A DNA stretch of 64,000 nucleotides from Arctopsyche grandis. Its lineage: Eukaryota > Arthropoda > Insecta > Trichoptera > Hydropsychidae. A model generated the notes under the pieces. The model made no database searches. It saw only the letters and a list, made by a program, of their open reading frames with translations, and was not told the origin of the DNA. A program made the position numbers and the translations under genes. The stretch is from positions 42,325,486 through 42,389,485 of the forward strand of contig NC_135355.1 in NCBI RefSeq assembly GCF_051622035.1, in the 5' to 3' direction. Of this stretch, positions 12,863 through 24,995 are shown piece by piece; the stretch's first letter is position 1; each line of letters opens with the position of its first letter.

Positions 12863-13299
12863 TGCAAATAAATGTTGCTGCAAGAAAAGAGGCTGAAATT
12901 AATCGAATTGTCGTAAAAATAGTTGAAAAGGTGTGGCGCGCGTGCAATTAAGAACAATCAGAACGCGTTAAATTAATTAATTAATAACTCGTAACGCGAA
13001 CACGCGATCTCAACTTTTAGCAGCAAACGGTAACGGCAAATATGTATGTAATGGAGATCGTTAACCGTGCTGTGCTGAAAAGCCGTTCCATAGCGCCGTT
13101 TACATCTTGCAACGCAACCAAATACTTATTTCAGTAATTCTTTCTCTATATATTGTGGAAATTGCTCCGTCACAACATTGTAGAACAATTTATTTTTGTT
13201 CAAAAAAATTGACCGGGTCCAATAATTTTCTTGAATACCCCCCCCCCCCCCCGGTGTAATATGTTATAATCATATCATATATGTACATATAAAATATCG

Positions 13300-13565
13300 C
13301 TATTCTGTCTGTCTGAGATAACGCTCGCCGTACTATAATAGTCGTTTCGATTCGAAATTCAAATGCACGTCACAGCTAAACCACTGCCAACAAAACGTAT
13401 CATATACACATGTACATATGTATATAATAGGAATATAATAACAAAAGAAAAAAAATTCTATATATACTGTTTGCTACCAATTTTACCAAAGGTAAATTAG
13501 TCTCTGAGCATTTAACGCCATCTATTAAAAATGTATCTAATTAATTTATATTTTTTCTATTGGTG
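13300..13565 (-). repeat. Dispersed repeat, right member of an inverted pair
   Basis: Reverse complement of 11238-11495: AACGCTCGCCGTACTATAAT, CAGCTAAACCACTGCCAACA, ACTGTTTGCTACC and TTAACGCCATCTATTAAAAA appear in the opposite order. The outer ends of both copies carry ACCAATA next to an A-rich run. Confidence 0.65.
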
Positions 13566-13569
13566 TTTT

Positions 13570-14870
13570 ATGTTGTTTATATGTGCATAGGTAGTTTTTA
13601 CCATTTTTTTCATATTAAAAAATTAAATATATTTAAAAGGTATTTGAAAAAAATTCGACCGCGCGCGGATCGAACACAGGACCGACACATTTCTATTATT
13701 ATTTTTTATATTAATAAGTTAATATGCCAACACCCATGCGATGAAATTTCATCGGGTACAACACCAGTATATTACAATAGCAATGATTGACAATTTAATA
13801 TGGTGTTTGAATAATATATGTATCATAGACAAACTGGTGTGCAGGATTTGTGCAACCCTTGTAATACCTTCACAAGGGCATTAAACTGGTTTCCACTTAT
13901 TTATCAACGTACATATCTAGCTCCACGTTGCGTTGAAATGTGAGTGGGTGGATGTTTTGTAAAGGAATAAAAGCCCTATTGTTGGGATTTGAAGTCCCAA
14001 GATTCCTATGCTTCGGGTCTGTACAAATATCGTATTATAAACATATAAGAATGAGCGTTGTGTAAATATTTTCAGAGGTCATTTTGTTGTCCCGAGAGGA
14101 CCCAAAATATGCATTCTCGCTATAAATATGTACGTGTATTTTTTATGGATTGAAAAGCTGTCGACGCGTACATAACGTGTCGGGAATTTCAAATGAAAAA
14201 TGTGGCGATTGCGGTGAATGAGATGCTGCGAACGTACACATGACTCTCAGGTGCGGAAGAAAGTAGAGAAATGGTAACTCATCAACACGACTTATTATAT
14301 AGTATGTATTATATATGGAGGCGATGTAACGGAGCCAACAACTAGCGGTGCTCAACTTCTCAATACTTTTTATTTATATTCACAACGATACATTTCCAGC
14401 TGAATCTGGGCATCGATGTCAATTTGGAACAATATTGCCTGAAACCGGACAAATAAAAAAAAAATAGTAAAAATCCCTATCAAACGATGATTTGCATATA
14501 AATTCATATAAATTTACCAAAATATCCCACATTCCAAGTAATTTGTTCTGTATTCATATTTTTTTATTCGGTAGCTCTGGTCTGGAGTCAGTCTGGACTA
14601 CCAGCTGTACCTGCGCATCGATTATTGATTGTTTTCGTCCTTGTTGCCAAACGTTGCATGGGACGCTTTTCAGTATTTATTTATGTATGTCGAATAAGAA
14701 AAGAATGGGAATGAATGAAACAGTATCGTGTCGCCCGAACAATTATTTTAAATGCATATAAACATTAAACAAATTATTGCCCCCAATAGATTAGACTGGC
14801 GGCATGAATATATAATACATAGAATATAATAATTGTTAATGATGATTTTTACTTTATCTCTGATACATAT
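13570..14870. other. Gene-free stretch
   Basis: No exon with supported splice sites or a recognisable protein was found. The frames at 13560-13790 and 14492-14761 do not resemble any family I know. Confidence 0.4.
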
Positions 14871-14879
14871 GTATGTACG

Positions 14880-15080
14880 TAGTAACAATATATGAAGGTT
14901 TGTTCATAAATTGTTACTACGATTCGAACTCGGAATCTAGAAAAAATAAAATAAATTTTAATGATCTAGAAAAAAATTGTGTGTATTTTGAACACCTTTC
15001 GTCTTATTGAACTTAAACTTAATATCGGTTACTGAAATCCTTATCGATACGACCTAAATTTTTAAATTAACCGGAAATGG
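14880..15080 (-). repeat. 'CTTCCGGT' repeat, 3' fragment
   Basis: Matches the 3' end of the family in reverse: GATCTAGAAAAAAATTGTGT, GAACACCTTTCGTC and TTAACCGGAAATGGTACCTC. The 5' units are missing. Confidence 0.65.
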
Positions 15081-15492
15081 TACCTCCTTTTTTTTCAGTT
15101 TTTGAATTAAATTATTTTATCTGTGGGTTCGTATGTAAAATCGATAATCAAATCATAATGATAGATTATTACGATTTGCTTATTGAATATCGAAGATGTC
15201 AATACGTTCGAGTTCCACAAGCACAGTTAGGGGGGGGGGAGGTAATAATTGAACTTCAAAATAAATGTCTGAAATGAGGGGTATAATTTTTGGAAATGAG
15301 ATGCTTAAAAGAGCGAGAAGGTGAAGGAAACCAATGTGGTATTTGTATGTAATAACCGGGAGACTATTTAAGTATTCGATAGAAGTTTATTAGTTTCCTT
15401 CCGAGTGGATTGCAGTTGAAATCGAAAAGAGGAAATTAATAAATAGGGATTGACAAGAGGAGTGGTTTGTAGACAATCGAATCTTTTTTACA

Positions 15493-15640
15493 TCCAGGTG
15501 GGTGACTCAGAATGCGAACAAAGAGCGGATGTCGACGATGGCGACACCAGGTATCCTCGACAAGGTTACGTGCACCTCGACAGGAACTGGATCCTCGATA
15601 AAGGCCACTGCATACGACTTCTGGCGATAAACTTTTTTCA
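15493..15640. other. GC-richer exon-like block, strand uncertain
   Basis: An island of balanced base composition in AT-rich surroundings. Plus strand: a good acceptor TTTTTTACATCCAG at 15484-15497 leads into an open frame, with a possible donor CCAG|GTATCC inside. Minus strand: CGCCAG (near 15625) leads into a 36-codon frame beginning SYAVAFIEDPVPVEVHV and ending in TGA. Both readings look somewhat protein-like; neither is a family I recognise. It could be a real exon, a decayed one, or chance. Confidence 0.3.
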
Positions 15641-15729
15641 AAATTACATAAACCGCACACACACACACACAGCATTCATGAATATTGAACGGTCCATCAG
15701 CCCTTGTTCACGTCGTGAAAGCACGAATT

Positions 15730-17480
15730 AATTTTAATTGTTTTCACGGCCCGATTCTTCAGCGGCTATGAATTATTCTCGTCTATTAAGAATATCTCAA
15801 AATATTTATTTTCGTAAGTAAAACGCGAAAAAGTAGCGTTTTTGTGAGCGGGTAATGAATGGCGAAATCACGACCGTGACATTGGCCAAGAGACCGTGAG
15901 CTCGCACACGAGTTCGCCGTGAATTTAAACATTAAACTACCATTTCACACACACTCACACTTCATTCCTCCTCTTTTATAGCTTTTCAACATTCATCATC
16001 ATAGGTACATTAGATTCAATCAAACGGAAGAAGTGTGAATTCAAGCAAATATAATATGTACATACTTACTTCCTAGGCACTCCAAATTAAAAGTAAACGT
16101 TCGACCAAACAAGCGAATAAAACTCATTAGATCGATATCGGCAATTATATGGTACTCTGCAATTAGCTGAAATGTAGTCATTCTAGCAGTGACTTAATAT
16201 TGGAAGACAATCTGACGTATTTCTCAGTTTGTTCGATTCTCGATTGTATTTCGGGTGGTATACTTAGATAAAAAAAAAACGGTATGCGAACTCGCCGGAG
16301 TGGAGAAGAATGCATAACTGGTCCGTTAGTGCAGAGTGCAGAATCGATAACTATCGGTATGTGCAACAGTGGTTATGGACTTGTGATGGAAACCGGCCTC
16401 TTCCTTACGAGTCTTCATTCGGAACTGTTCCAAGATTGTCTTAATCGAAACGACAAAGTGTTCCGACAGCTTAAACTGTTTGTAAACAAGAGCCATTTCG
16501 AGTGGAAAAACAACAGAAGCTACTTTTACGGGGTGGAAATTATGTACACAGCCGGAAGTAAACTCGTAAACGTGGCCGTTAAGTCTACCAAATATTTTCA
16601 TACACGCGTCACTTTTCTTAGCTATCCAAACGAGTGTTTCCAAACTACATATGTACGTCCTACCATTTGAAAGCATGTTGTATACATACATATTATATGT
16701 ACGTACATTTAGTGGGAGTAACTTAATTTATTCAATTTAAATTAAATTTTTACCGGTATATTTGATGATGTCTTTGGATTAATAATTTGAATCTCTATCG
16801 GGGGTCAAACCACGAAATATGGTAAAGTTTCAAAGCGATCGGAAGAGTTTTAGGGTGAAAACACACAGCGGTGCACGTGGTACTTTTAGATTCTTTTAAA
16901 CATGCGAAAAAATGGGCCGTGTCTTGCACAGATTCATTCAACGGCCAGCACGCGTCGTCGACTCCCTGTAGTGTTTTCGGTAAAATTGTATCTTTGTAAA
17001 TTTATCATTGCTTGACAGTGATCGATAACGGTGTATCCCATATTTGAAGAAATGTAGGAGACCCTCCACAGCGGGGAGCCATGCACACGATGTGCAGTTC
17101 ATCGCTGCGTGTTTACCACTTATCATTGGACGAAGTGAAGCTATGTAGGATACACCCTGTAAAAAAATATAAACGCAACTAACACGTAGAATTTGAAAAA
17201 TATATAAATAAGATTCGGAATCGAAAATTTAAAAAAATATATTTAATAGGTAAGTTAGTGGAGGTTTTTTTGAGGGTAGAAAATAGATTCCCTTTCCTTG
17301 TGAGGTGAATTAATGTGAGATAAAAAATGATGTGTGTGTGTAGTATTCGTCGTTAAAAATATATTTACGGGGGGGAGGAGGGTAAGGTTTAAAAATATTT
17401 CACTTAGTTCTACACGCTGTGCCTGCTTTTATCTCAAAATTGTTAAAGTGTGACATGCCCAATCTAATCATAAAATGTCA
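15730..17480. other. No supported gene; weak open frames
   Basis: Overlapping open frames of 128 codons (16284-16670, plus) and 121 codons (16326-16691, minus) occupy a moderately GC-balanced patch. Neither resembles a known protein and no splice sites define them. A weak relative of the TTTGCCATAT repeat is at 16795-16850. The rest is unremarkable AT-rich DNA. Confidence 0.35.
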
Positions 17481-18660
17481 TTTGGGGAATGCAAGTTGGT
17501 GGTTTTCGGGTAGCAGATACGAGCGTCGCTAGACGAAGAGGGCGTGTTCCGGTGGCGACGAACCCAGCCTCCGGGGGGTGGGTGGTTGAGAGGGAAACCC
17601 GCCTCGATCGATCCCCCGAAACCCTCCCCCACCCCGTCACCACAACAAACCCCAGCCGCGGCGCGACATCAATACCGGCTAATTTTCAGACCACTTTTCG
17701 GCCACGTGCGATTTCAATTTCACACCTACCCTCTCGAATCGATACTAAACAAAAACACCGCGCCGCGCCGGAAATAAAGCAAAACATTGGCATTCGCACA
17801 CAGCTGACGGGGAACGGGTTTGCGAGAACCTCTACCTCTGAAAGGCAGCGAAAAAGAAAAAGAAAAAAAGAAAAAAAAAAACAAGACCGAGAAAGATCGC
17901 CGGCGAGAGAGATTACATATTCCATATTCCCCTGGGCCGAAGTCGAACATAGACGATGGCCGATATGTCGCTCGTTAGGATCTGCATTCGAAGTGTGATT
18001 TTCAAATAGCGACCGTTTCCGCGGACGTCAAACGAGCAATCGAATGCCGAATGCAGGATACAGAGCAGTGCAATGAATGCAATGCGATGCGATAAATACA
18101 ACAGAATACAGTGATGGATGACGAATGACGAAAACGCTTACCGCACGCACACTTGGATCGGTCGACGTATTAAAAACGAATTGTTAGCCGTTGAGACGAA
18201 AGAGCCACGAAACACGACCAACACACTCGAGGCTCAAACACGGACTGGCGTTTGAGTTTCGCGTTCAGCAAACGTCCACAGATCGGTTCCCCCCCCTCCC
18301 TCCCCCTCCCCCTCTCCCACACCCACACCGCACACCGCACGCCAAAGCGCAGACGCAGCGAGCCCAGTAGGGGTGGGGGTGGGGGTGGGGGTGAAGTCGC
18401 CGCGACCGCTTTTAGCGCCGCGCGGCGGCCGATCCCGAAACTATTCTGACGTTTGACCAATTGTTTTAATTTAAATTCGAATGCGAATTTGCGAATTCGA
18501 ATACGAACGTGTGTACTTAATTCGTACGCACTCGACCGTTGTTTATCAACGATGCATTCGAAGGCGGTCTGATTCCGACTCGATTTTGAATTCGACGCCA
18601 TTTTTCAGATTCAAACTTTACGTCGGCGCCCGCGCCGGTGTTGCCAAAGCTGAAATTTCT
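17480..18660 (-). promoter_or_regulatory. CpG/G-rich promoter-like region, possible first exon
   Basis: This 1.2-kb block is far richer in G+C and CpG than anything nearby, a typical appearance for a housekeeping or developmental promoter with a 5' noncoding exon. On the minus strand GTGTGCGTGCG|GTAAGC at about 18142 is a good splice donor after about 300 bases of GC-rich sequence. A minus-strand ATG in good context (AAAATGGCG, about 18601) opens a 143-codon frame, and plus-strand frames are open too, so length alone proves nothing in such composition. If the minus-strand reading is right, the rest of the gene would lie to the left, where I could not identify coding exons. Confidence 0.45.
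18369..18392 (+). other. Potential G-quadruplex
   Basis: Four consecutive runs of four or five G separated by single T's (about 18369-18392), inside the GC-rich promoter-like block. A C-rich tract with CCCTCCCC units at 18289-18318 lies 50 bases away. The sequence meets the usual four-run rule for an intramolecular G-quadruplex. Confidence 0.7.
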
Positions 18661-18699
18661 TTCTATCATTGCCATTCAATATAACCGTATATTAACGCC

Positions 18700-20095
18700 A
18701 CTAATTTATGGCAAATCAATATATCGATACATCAAAAATTCGATACACCAGCGAAGACATTGCACCGATAAATGTTCAAATTGACATCTCGTTTTGAACA
18801 AAACTACTCACGAGCATGGTCACCGAAAGAAATCCTGGGCCCTGGGAAAAAAAATTCCAGGCCATATGATAAACTAAATAAGAAAAGGTTAGTAAAAGAG
18901 AAACATCTCATGGATATATGCATTTTTAATTTGTGAAAAATCTACTAGAGCTTTTTGAAAAATACCTATGTATGTAGGTATGTATGGTAAACGTAGAGTT
19001 GCCAAGTGTCATGGACAAAAAAAGAGAACATTTAAGAAAAAAATGTTTATTTTTTACAATTCTCTCAATAATTTTTAAAACAAATTTACGCAAAAGTCCA
19101 ATTATGTCAAACGAAATATTATATGACTTATTCCACTTTCACAACAGCCGGAACAGACATATGTATTTAGGAACATGAAAATTGCGCTTTAAAATAAATT
19201 ACTTGTTGAATTTAATCATCTTCATTCTCATTCTCAATTTCTTAATCTCTTTCGCCATATATATCTACTCTGCTAATTTGTTGCCAAAATTTCTTATTTT
19301 CTTTTATTTCTTTATAAAATTCTAAACATGAATATTTTTGTAATTATATACTACATACTGATACACTTAAATTACACTTGAATGTGATATTTTCCACCTT
19401 GGGGAGCGTAGATTATCGGATGTTATTTTAACATATTTATCTGGTAACCTGCGCTCATCATTACTTTCTTAATTTGAATGTGATGTATGAGTGGAATCTT
19501 AATCTACTCTCTTCCATTTGGGCTCGCTGTGATTTTATTTTTTATTCATATTTTGTTGATTTATTTTACTTTTTCTTTCGCCTTGTACATCTTTATGTAC
19601 TATTTTAATTATATTATTATTTTCCTTTTGTTATTTTTTTATTATTTTATTTTACCATGTTTTCTGCTTTCTAATTTTTCTGTTTTTTACTTGTACTATC
19701 TTTGTTAACCACTAGAATGCGTGGCGCATTAGGTTCTTCCTGTAATGCCACGATGGTCCAAAACTATTAATAAAATGTTTCAGTAATAAAATGTAACAGT
19801 AATAAAAATTACCCCAGACAGTGGAAATTTTCAACTTATTTCTTTCTTTAGTCCACTGTCGGCTGATCGTGGAAAATATTATTTCTACATTGGCATTATG
19901 GCCAGGTATTGCAAAAGCCTCCCCACTCACGTCATATCTTGTGAGAGAAAATATAGTACGGACTGCGTGATATTATTGTCAAAATTGAAAAAGAGAACAT
20001 GATAGGTACAATATAAAATTGAAATTGATAGAATTGTGTTAAAAAAGAGAACATGTTCTCTTAAAGAGAAACCTGTTGGCAACCCTAGGTAAAGT
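18700..20095. other. Gene-free stretch
   Basis: AT-rich DNA. The frame at 19487-19708 is hydrophobic only because of T-rich sequence. A small palindrome AGAGAACATGTTCTCT is at 20046-20061. Confidence 0.4.
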
Positions 20096-20100
20096 AAAAA

Positions 20101-20453
20101 CGGGTTACTTGTCAAATGCAAATCGCTAACAGGATAACCGCTCGTATGAAAATCACTCGCGCGGATCTCCCGTCGCACAAAAATTAGTCGCACAGGAAAG
20201 TTGGTACTTCCTGTGCGACTAACTTCGCACGTTCATACGGACATACGAGTTCTTTCCGTCTTTGTAGAATCGAAAATTATATGTCTAGTCGATAATAATA
20301 AAAATATCGTAAAAAAAAGTATTTGCGACCAATTTTAGTGCGACGGGAGATCAGCGCGAGCGATTTTCATGCGACGGGAGATCAGCGCGAGCGATTTTCA
20401 TGCGAGCGGTTATCCAGTTAGCGATCCACATTTGACAAGTAATCACCGAACCG
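20101..20453. mobile_element. Foldback element 1 (GGTTCGGTGATTAC family)
   Basis: A long inverted repeat of about 350 bases. The left arm reads GGGTTACTTGTCAAATG, ATCGCTAACAGGATAACCGC and GATCTCCCGTCGCAC; the right arm is its complement ending in TTGACAAGTAATCACCGAAC. The right arm carries a 31-base unit (GCGACGGGAGATCAGCGCGA... TTTTCAT) twice in tandem, the left arm once. It has no coding capacity. Its terminus is shared with the elements at 20513, 37677 and 49493. Confidence 0.75.
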
Positions 20454-20512
20454 TTTTTTTAAATATTAAATTCCCCATTTATCAGCACGTTTATGTTTAA
20501 TATATTACTAGA

Positions 20513-20729
20513 GGTTCGGTGATTACATCCCAAATGTGAATCGCTACCGGGATAACCGCCGCCACGAAAATCGCTCGCGCGGTCTCAAAAATTCTTCGCA
20601 CAGGAAAATTGCCGTACAGAAAAATGCCCAAATATTGTTCAGCAAATTCTTTTTTTTAACGAGATTTGGGCAATTTTCGTGCGACAAATACGAATCCTAT
20701 AAGCGATTCGTATTTGGGATGTAACTCGT
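20513..20729. mobile_element. Foldback element 2 (GGTTCGGTGATTAC family)
   Basis: Begins GGTTCGGTGATTACATCC, continues CAAATGTGAATCGCTACCG and GGGATAACCGC, like element 1. It then differs: its own inner arms are ATGCCCAAATATTG/GATTTGGGCAATTTTCG, and its outer right arm is GATTCGTATTTGGGATGTAA. It lies 60 bases from element 1 in opposite orientation. Confidence 0.65.
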
Positions 20730-20734
20730 TTACA

Positions 20735-22145
20735 ATATATACATATATGTACATACATATGTATGTGATTAGGTAATTTGATTACATTCGTCCTACGTTT
20801 TTTTTATATGTACATATGTAGATATAGATATAGTGCATTGTATGTATGTACATATGTGCCTACCTATGTATAATTAAAACAAAATAAACGGTAATTAAAA
20901 TGCTTCTAGTTGAACAATGTAACCGAAGATAATTAATTTGAAAATCGAAATATTCCGGAACAGTTAAGCCGTCGTTTCGTGCAAAAATCCCAACGGTTGC
21001 GTTTCTGTAACGAGAATTCCAGAAGTGTGTACACACTGATATTTTAATTTACCGCTCGATAGCGTTCAAAGTTACGACTATGTAGTTCTTCTGAAAATCC
21101 AAAGTCTGGACGAGATACGGACTCACTCGTGTGATACTTCAATACTTCACTCGAGATTCGACGTTTGTTTTAACATTTGACACTAAATAAACTTAAAAAA
21201 ATAAAACTTTAGGGTGTGCATTCCGTCAGTTCGGACAATTATTTATCATACCGAAGAGAAACTTGAACCGTAACGTAACGTGAGCAAGCCCGTTATTTTG
21301 TTTTATTATGTATGAGATCATTATATTATCTACCTATGTACATATGTAATAGGTAGGTACGAGAAAATGCAGATTGCGAAACAGTTAAAACTTATGGATG
21401 CGATTCGCGAAACGAAGACTCTCGACTTGGTCTTGATCTTGATCTTGAACAGAGGCAAGGGAGATGAGAATTTGCAAATATGCAAGTTTTTTCCAAAATT
21501 TGTATAGTGCGCAATCCAGTCGATTTACTTGGTGAAAGCCAGTATAAGTCATATTAGTTACATATTTATATTTTTATGGCAAGCCGTCGATACGCCAAGA
21601 AATAAGGAAGATTATGTGACAAGACGAACAAAGTCAGGACGGTGTGTTTTTATGGTAAAATTTATCGATGAAGCAGATTTTTGACATTGATCATCGTCAT
21701 CAATACAGGCTGATTAGTCCAATGTATCCAGAAAAGCATGCTCGGCATAGTGAGGAGAGATTGAAAGTGAAAGACGTCAGTGAGAGATATTACTAGAGTA
21801 ATTGATACTAATTAGACTGTTCGACATGACGACTTTTTTTTGGTTCAGAGACGAGATTTGACTTTTCTTATAGATCTATGCCCAGTGAACACGAATCTGG
21901 TAATAAAAAATGTTGATTGGCTCGAGATTCGGAGATATACATGTGTTTTTTAAATCGCGCGATTTTTCTATATCTTGGTGTTGTTCGGACGATGTCTCAA
22001 AATCTGTCAATTTCCTGTTCAAAATGAATCTATAGTCGGGTATTTTATCTTTTATTTGTAGTACTTTCAAAAAGTCGTCATTCAAACTGTATCACTAAAA
22101 AACTATCAATTAACTTAATTTCCACCGACTGTCTTTTACTTGATC
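20735..22145. other. Gene-free stretch
   Basis: AT-rich DNA with clusters of TACATATGTA repeats at 20740-20870. No exon or mobile element was recognised. Confidence 0.45.
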
Positions 22146-22149
22146 TAAG

Positions 22150-22470
22150 CACGTAGTAACAATAGATGAAGTTTTTTGATCATGCGAAAATTCGACGAGA
22201 TTTTGAATCATTCACACTACATATTTTTTTCGACCCTTTAAATATGTGTGCTCCATAAGTGTAAACCTTGTATCAATGCGATGAAAATAAAGAAAAATGA
22301 TTAAATTTAATTTGCCGGAAGTGGGATTTTTTCCTCTCAGAAATGTCAAAAATGTTGTAACCACACGGTTTTTTCCACACCCCTTAACGTATCAAGCTGA
22401 AAATTTATATTTGTATTCTTTATGTACTAACTTCTTTATGTACGTTGATAAGGTTCTGGTTAGTACGCAA
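22150..22470 (-). repeat. 'CTTCCGGT' repeat fragment
   Basis: Reverse-oriented pieces of the family: TAGTAACAATAGATGAAG and GATCATGCGAAAATTCGA (3' end), then a jump to the TTGCCGGAAGTGGGATTTTT and AGCTGAAAATTTATATTTG units. An internal deletion separates the two parts. Confidence 0.65.
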
Positions 22471-22639
22471 TTTTATTAAATAACTAAAACAATTTCTAAG
22501 AATTTCGCCCTAGTCATACCATTCAAAAGACAAAATACACTTTTTTTCAAAGTAGCTTATTGCAGCGATTATTTTATTGGCCACTAAGTTGCCTAAAACT
22601 AACATAAGAAATAAACGTAGCATAGTATTTTATTAATCA

Positions 22640-22695
22640 TTAAATTCATACTATTTTCTAAATTCATACTATTTTCTAAATTCATACTATTCCCA
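22640..22695 (+). repeat. 20-bp tandem repeat
   Basis: Three copies of AAATTCATACTATTTTCT in a row, the last diverging into a purine/pyrimidine-asymmetric segment with CCCCCCTCCTCCCCCCCC at about 22718. Confidence 0.7.
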
Positions 22696-23633
22696 AATTT
22701 AGGGGAAGCGAGTGGCCCCCCTCCTCCCCCCCCAAATAACGTCCCTGGAATTTGGGAGCGGGGGGGTGGAGGGGGATTTTTGAATACCTGAAAATTTGGG
22801 AAAATCTGGGATTTTTCCTACGACAGGCCCACTTGGAACTTTCTAACTCCCAGTAGGGAGGTACACTTACATGCATATACATATATGTACATATGTAGAG
22901 GCTGAATATGAAATCTTAAATTCTGAACTCGTGTCTCGTCAGTGCTAATTTCGAGATGCATGTACAAGTCAAATATGACATTGAAGTCGTTTCCGAATCA
23001 AAATTGTGCACGCGTGTGAATGATTCGATCGAATCGGAACGACGGAGATATGCACATGTGCAATTTGCACACTTTTTCGACACAAGCCGGCTAGAAAGTA
23101 CACTTCTTCATTTGCCAACAATAGCGGAACGCGAACATGAGTACTTTTTTTATATCATCTCCCTCCTCTGAACCTCTTCGACGTTCTTTGTAGAAAACGC
23201 ACTGCGAAAACGTCCAAGACGCACATGCTATGCATTACATTTTCCTTTCTAGACACATGATCTCATATCGGAAATCGATTTCAAATTTTCAGACGCTCAC
23301 TCGTCAACTTGTATTTATGTAGACATACGACACGAAAGTTTTCTATCTATATCTACATACTAATTAATTATTAACGTACAAGTAAAATTGCATTCGTTTA
23401 TTGGGATTGCCATATCTGTCACACGTCGAATACCTTTAAAAACGATACTTCATTTATGTGCTTTTCTTCGAAAATATACGTATTCATACGTATTAATTCG
23501 GATAAATCCAACCTTCGTCCGGATAAAACCGGCAAATTCCATCAGGAGACGGTCAATCTGCATTCATTGAAAAACGCTAATTCGACATATTCGTTGTATG
23601 ACGGTCCTCGAGCGGCTACACGCCTCATTGCAA

Positions 23634-23814
23634 TTTCTGTATATATACAGCTTTCTGTATATATACAGCTTTCTGTATAAATACAGCTTTCTGTATATAT
23701 ACACACAGCTTTCTGTATATATACAGCTTTCTGTATATATACAGCTTTCTGTATATATACAGCTTTCTGTATATATACAGCTTTCTGTATATATACAGCT
23801 TTCTGTATTTATAC
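23634..23814 (+). repeat. 18-bp palindromic minisatellite
   Basis: About ten tandem units of TTTCTGTATATATACAGC, with minor variants (one CACACA insertion, one TATAAATA unit). Each unit contains the perfect palindrome CTGTATATATACAG, so either strand can form a row of hairpins. The repetitive VYIQLS-type frames on both strands are artefacts. Confidence 0.95.
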
Positions 23815-24012
23815 GGTTACCGTGAAATCCCTTTGTTGCAGCTATATGTAGCATCAAATATAAGCCATAATTGGCTTTTGTTCGAATTCCTGAGAAATCA
23901 ATGTATCCACCTAAGGTATGAAGGTTGACTAATTCAGTCAGACGGGACGCAATCCAGAAACAACGAGTAAACTTAGCTTCTCTTTTGGCGCTTCTCTCTC
24001 GTAAGTCATAAC

Positions 24013-24144
24013 TGGTCACCGGAGCCTGAAGGGGCCGTGTATTGTTCAAATATTGTAAATGCATTGTTAAAGGTTTGCCGAACCTTTTTTACAAAGGATT
24101 TACAACAATGGAACAATGAGCGGCACCTTGGCTATCCTACCTCT
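24013..24144. mobile_element. 132-bp MITE with 9-bp target duplication
   Basis: Flanked by AGTCATAAC at 24004-24012 and 24145-24153. It contains internal inverted repeats (TTGTAAATGCATTGTTAAAG with GGTTTGCCGAACC at the centre). Its sibling at 41174-41315 shares TGAAGGGGCCG, ATTGTTCAA and the central hairpin. The 9- to 10-base duplications fit Mutator-like transposition; no transposase is present. Confidence 0.75.
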
Positions 24145-24868
24145 AGTCATAACAATTAACAAATACTAACAATTAATGTAAAATCTTTTAATGTGATACC
24201 ATCCCTAGCGACGACACTGATATATGTATGTACATACATACTTGCAATCACCGAGAAAATCCCATAAGTACATATATCCCATTTCGGTTCACATTTAAAG
24301 CCACGACCCTTCAATTGGTAAACAGCCGTTCTATCAGTAATATTGTTGGCTAAAATTTAAATTAGACCCGTGCCAAAACATTCGAATGATTTTTGACACT
24401 TGTTCCAGGAAAAAGGTAAACTTAGTTGAAGGGTGAGTTAGGAAGTAGCTTAGGAATTATTGTTGCAGGCGTTTGCCTTTTTAAAATCGCAGTGATAACT
24501 GTTTCTTTGTTATTTTGTCGTCCATGTGTCCGGAAAATGACAATTGACGTGTTGTGTGTGCACGTACCGATTTAGTGCGATTTTGATTAGGTGAAGTAAC
24601 GTTTTAACGCGTTACTTGCCAATTATTTGACGCGACAAGGTGTATCGCAACAACAGCTCGAGCAACTTAAATTACAGCTACCAGCAATTATGATTATTTA
24701 CGCCAAATGTAAGCGATACGCCGGCACTTCTCAAAGTGTGGTGCGCTCACACATATGTATTACCTAAATGTACATACATACCATACGGGGATGGCCACTC
24801 GAGGACTAAGTGCGTGCCAAAATACAGCTGGAAACAATACTGTGCAATAGTTCAAGGTACCTTACATA

Positions 24869-24980
24869 TGGGTCTACCTCACGGCACCAAGAGTCAAAAG
24901 ATCGAAAAAGCAAATATCGGAAGGCAAATATCAGAATTAAAAATCGAAAGATCAAAAAAAAGGGTGCATGGTAAACGGTA
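24869..24980. mobile_element. Partial Mutator-like foldback element
   Basis: GGGTCTACCTCACGG, then GCAAATATCGGAAGGCAAAT, CGAAAGATCAAAAAA and GGTGCATGGTAAACGGTA are the arm sequence of the elements at 24996 and 32850, but the second arm is missing. It ends where the intact element's target duplication begins. Confidence 0.6.
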
Positions 24981-24995
24981 CTATGTATATATAAC

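Noticed and set aside
12643-12957. Minus-strand frame with FNDLLRISPNNVINLLLPRM, faintly like a PIF/Harbinger transposase
   Set aside because: The resemblance is short, no catalytic motif follows, and the frame crosses a 100-base inverted-repeat element.
16284-16691. Overlapping 128- and 121-codon frames on opposite strands
   Set aside because: No family resemblance, no splice sites or start context; treated as chance.
17489-17998. 169-codon plus frame in the GC-rich block
   Set aside because: Stops are rare in such composition and other frames are equally open; the sequence is low-complexity Arg/Pro with poly(K) from an A-run.
18170-18601. 143-codon minus frame starting in good context (MASNSKSSRN...)
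   Set aside because: It passes through translated C-rich and G-rich tracts (poly-Pro, Arg-Gly) and resembles no protein; more likely 5' noncoding sequence.
23564-24064. 166-codon minus frame and plus frames over the 18-base minisatellite
   Set aside because: The unit length is a multiple of three, so the array stays open in several frames; the repetitive peptide is an artefact.
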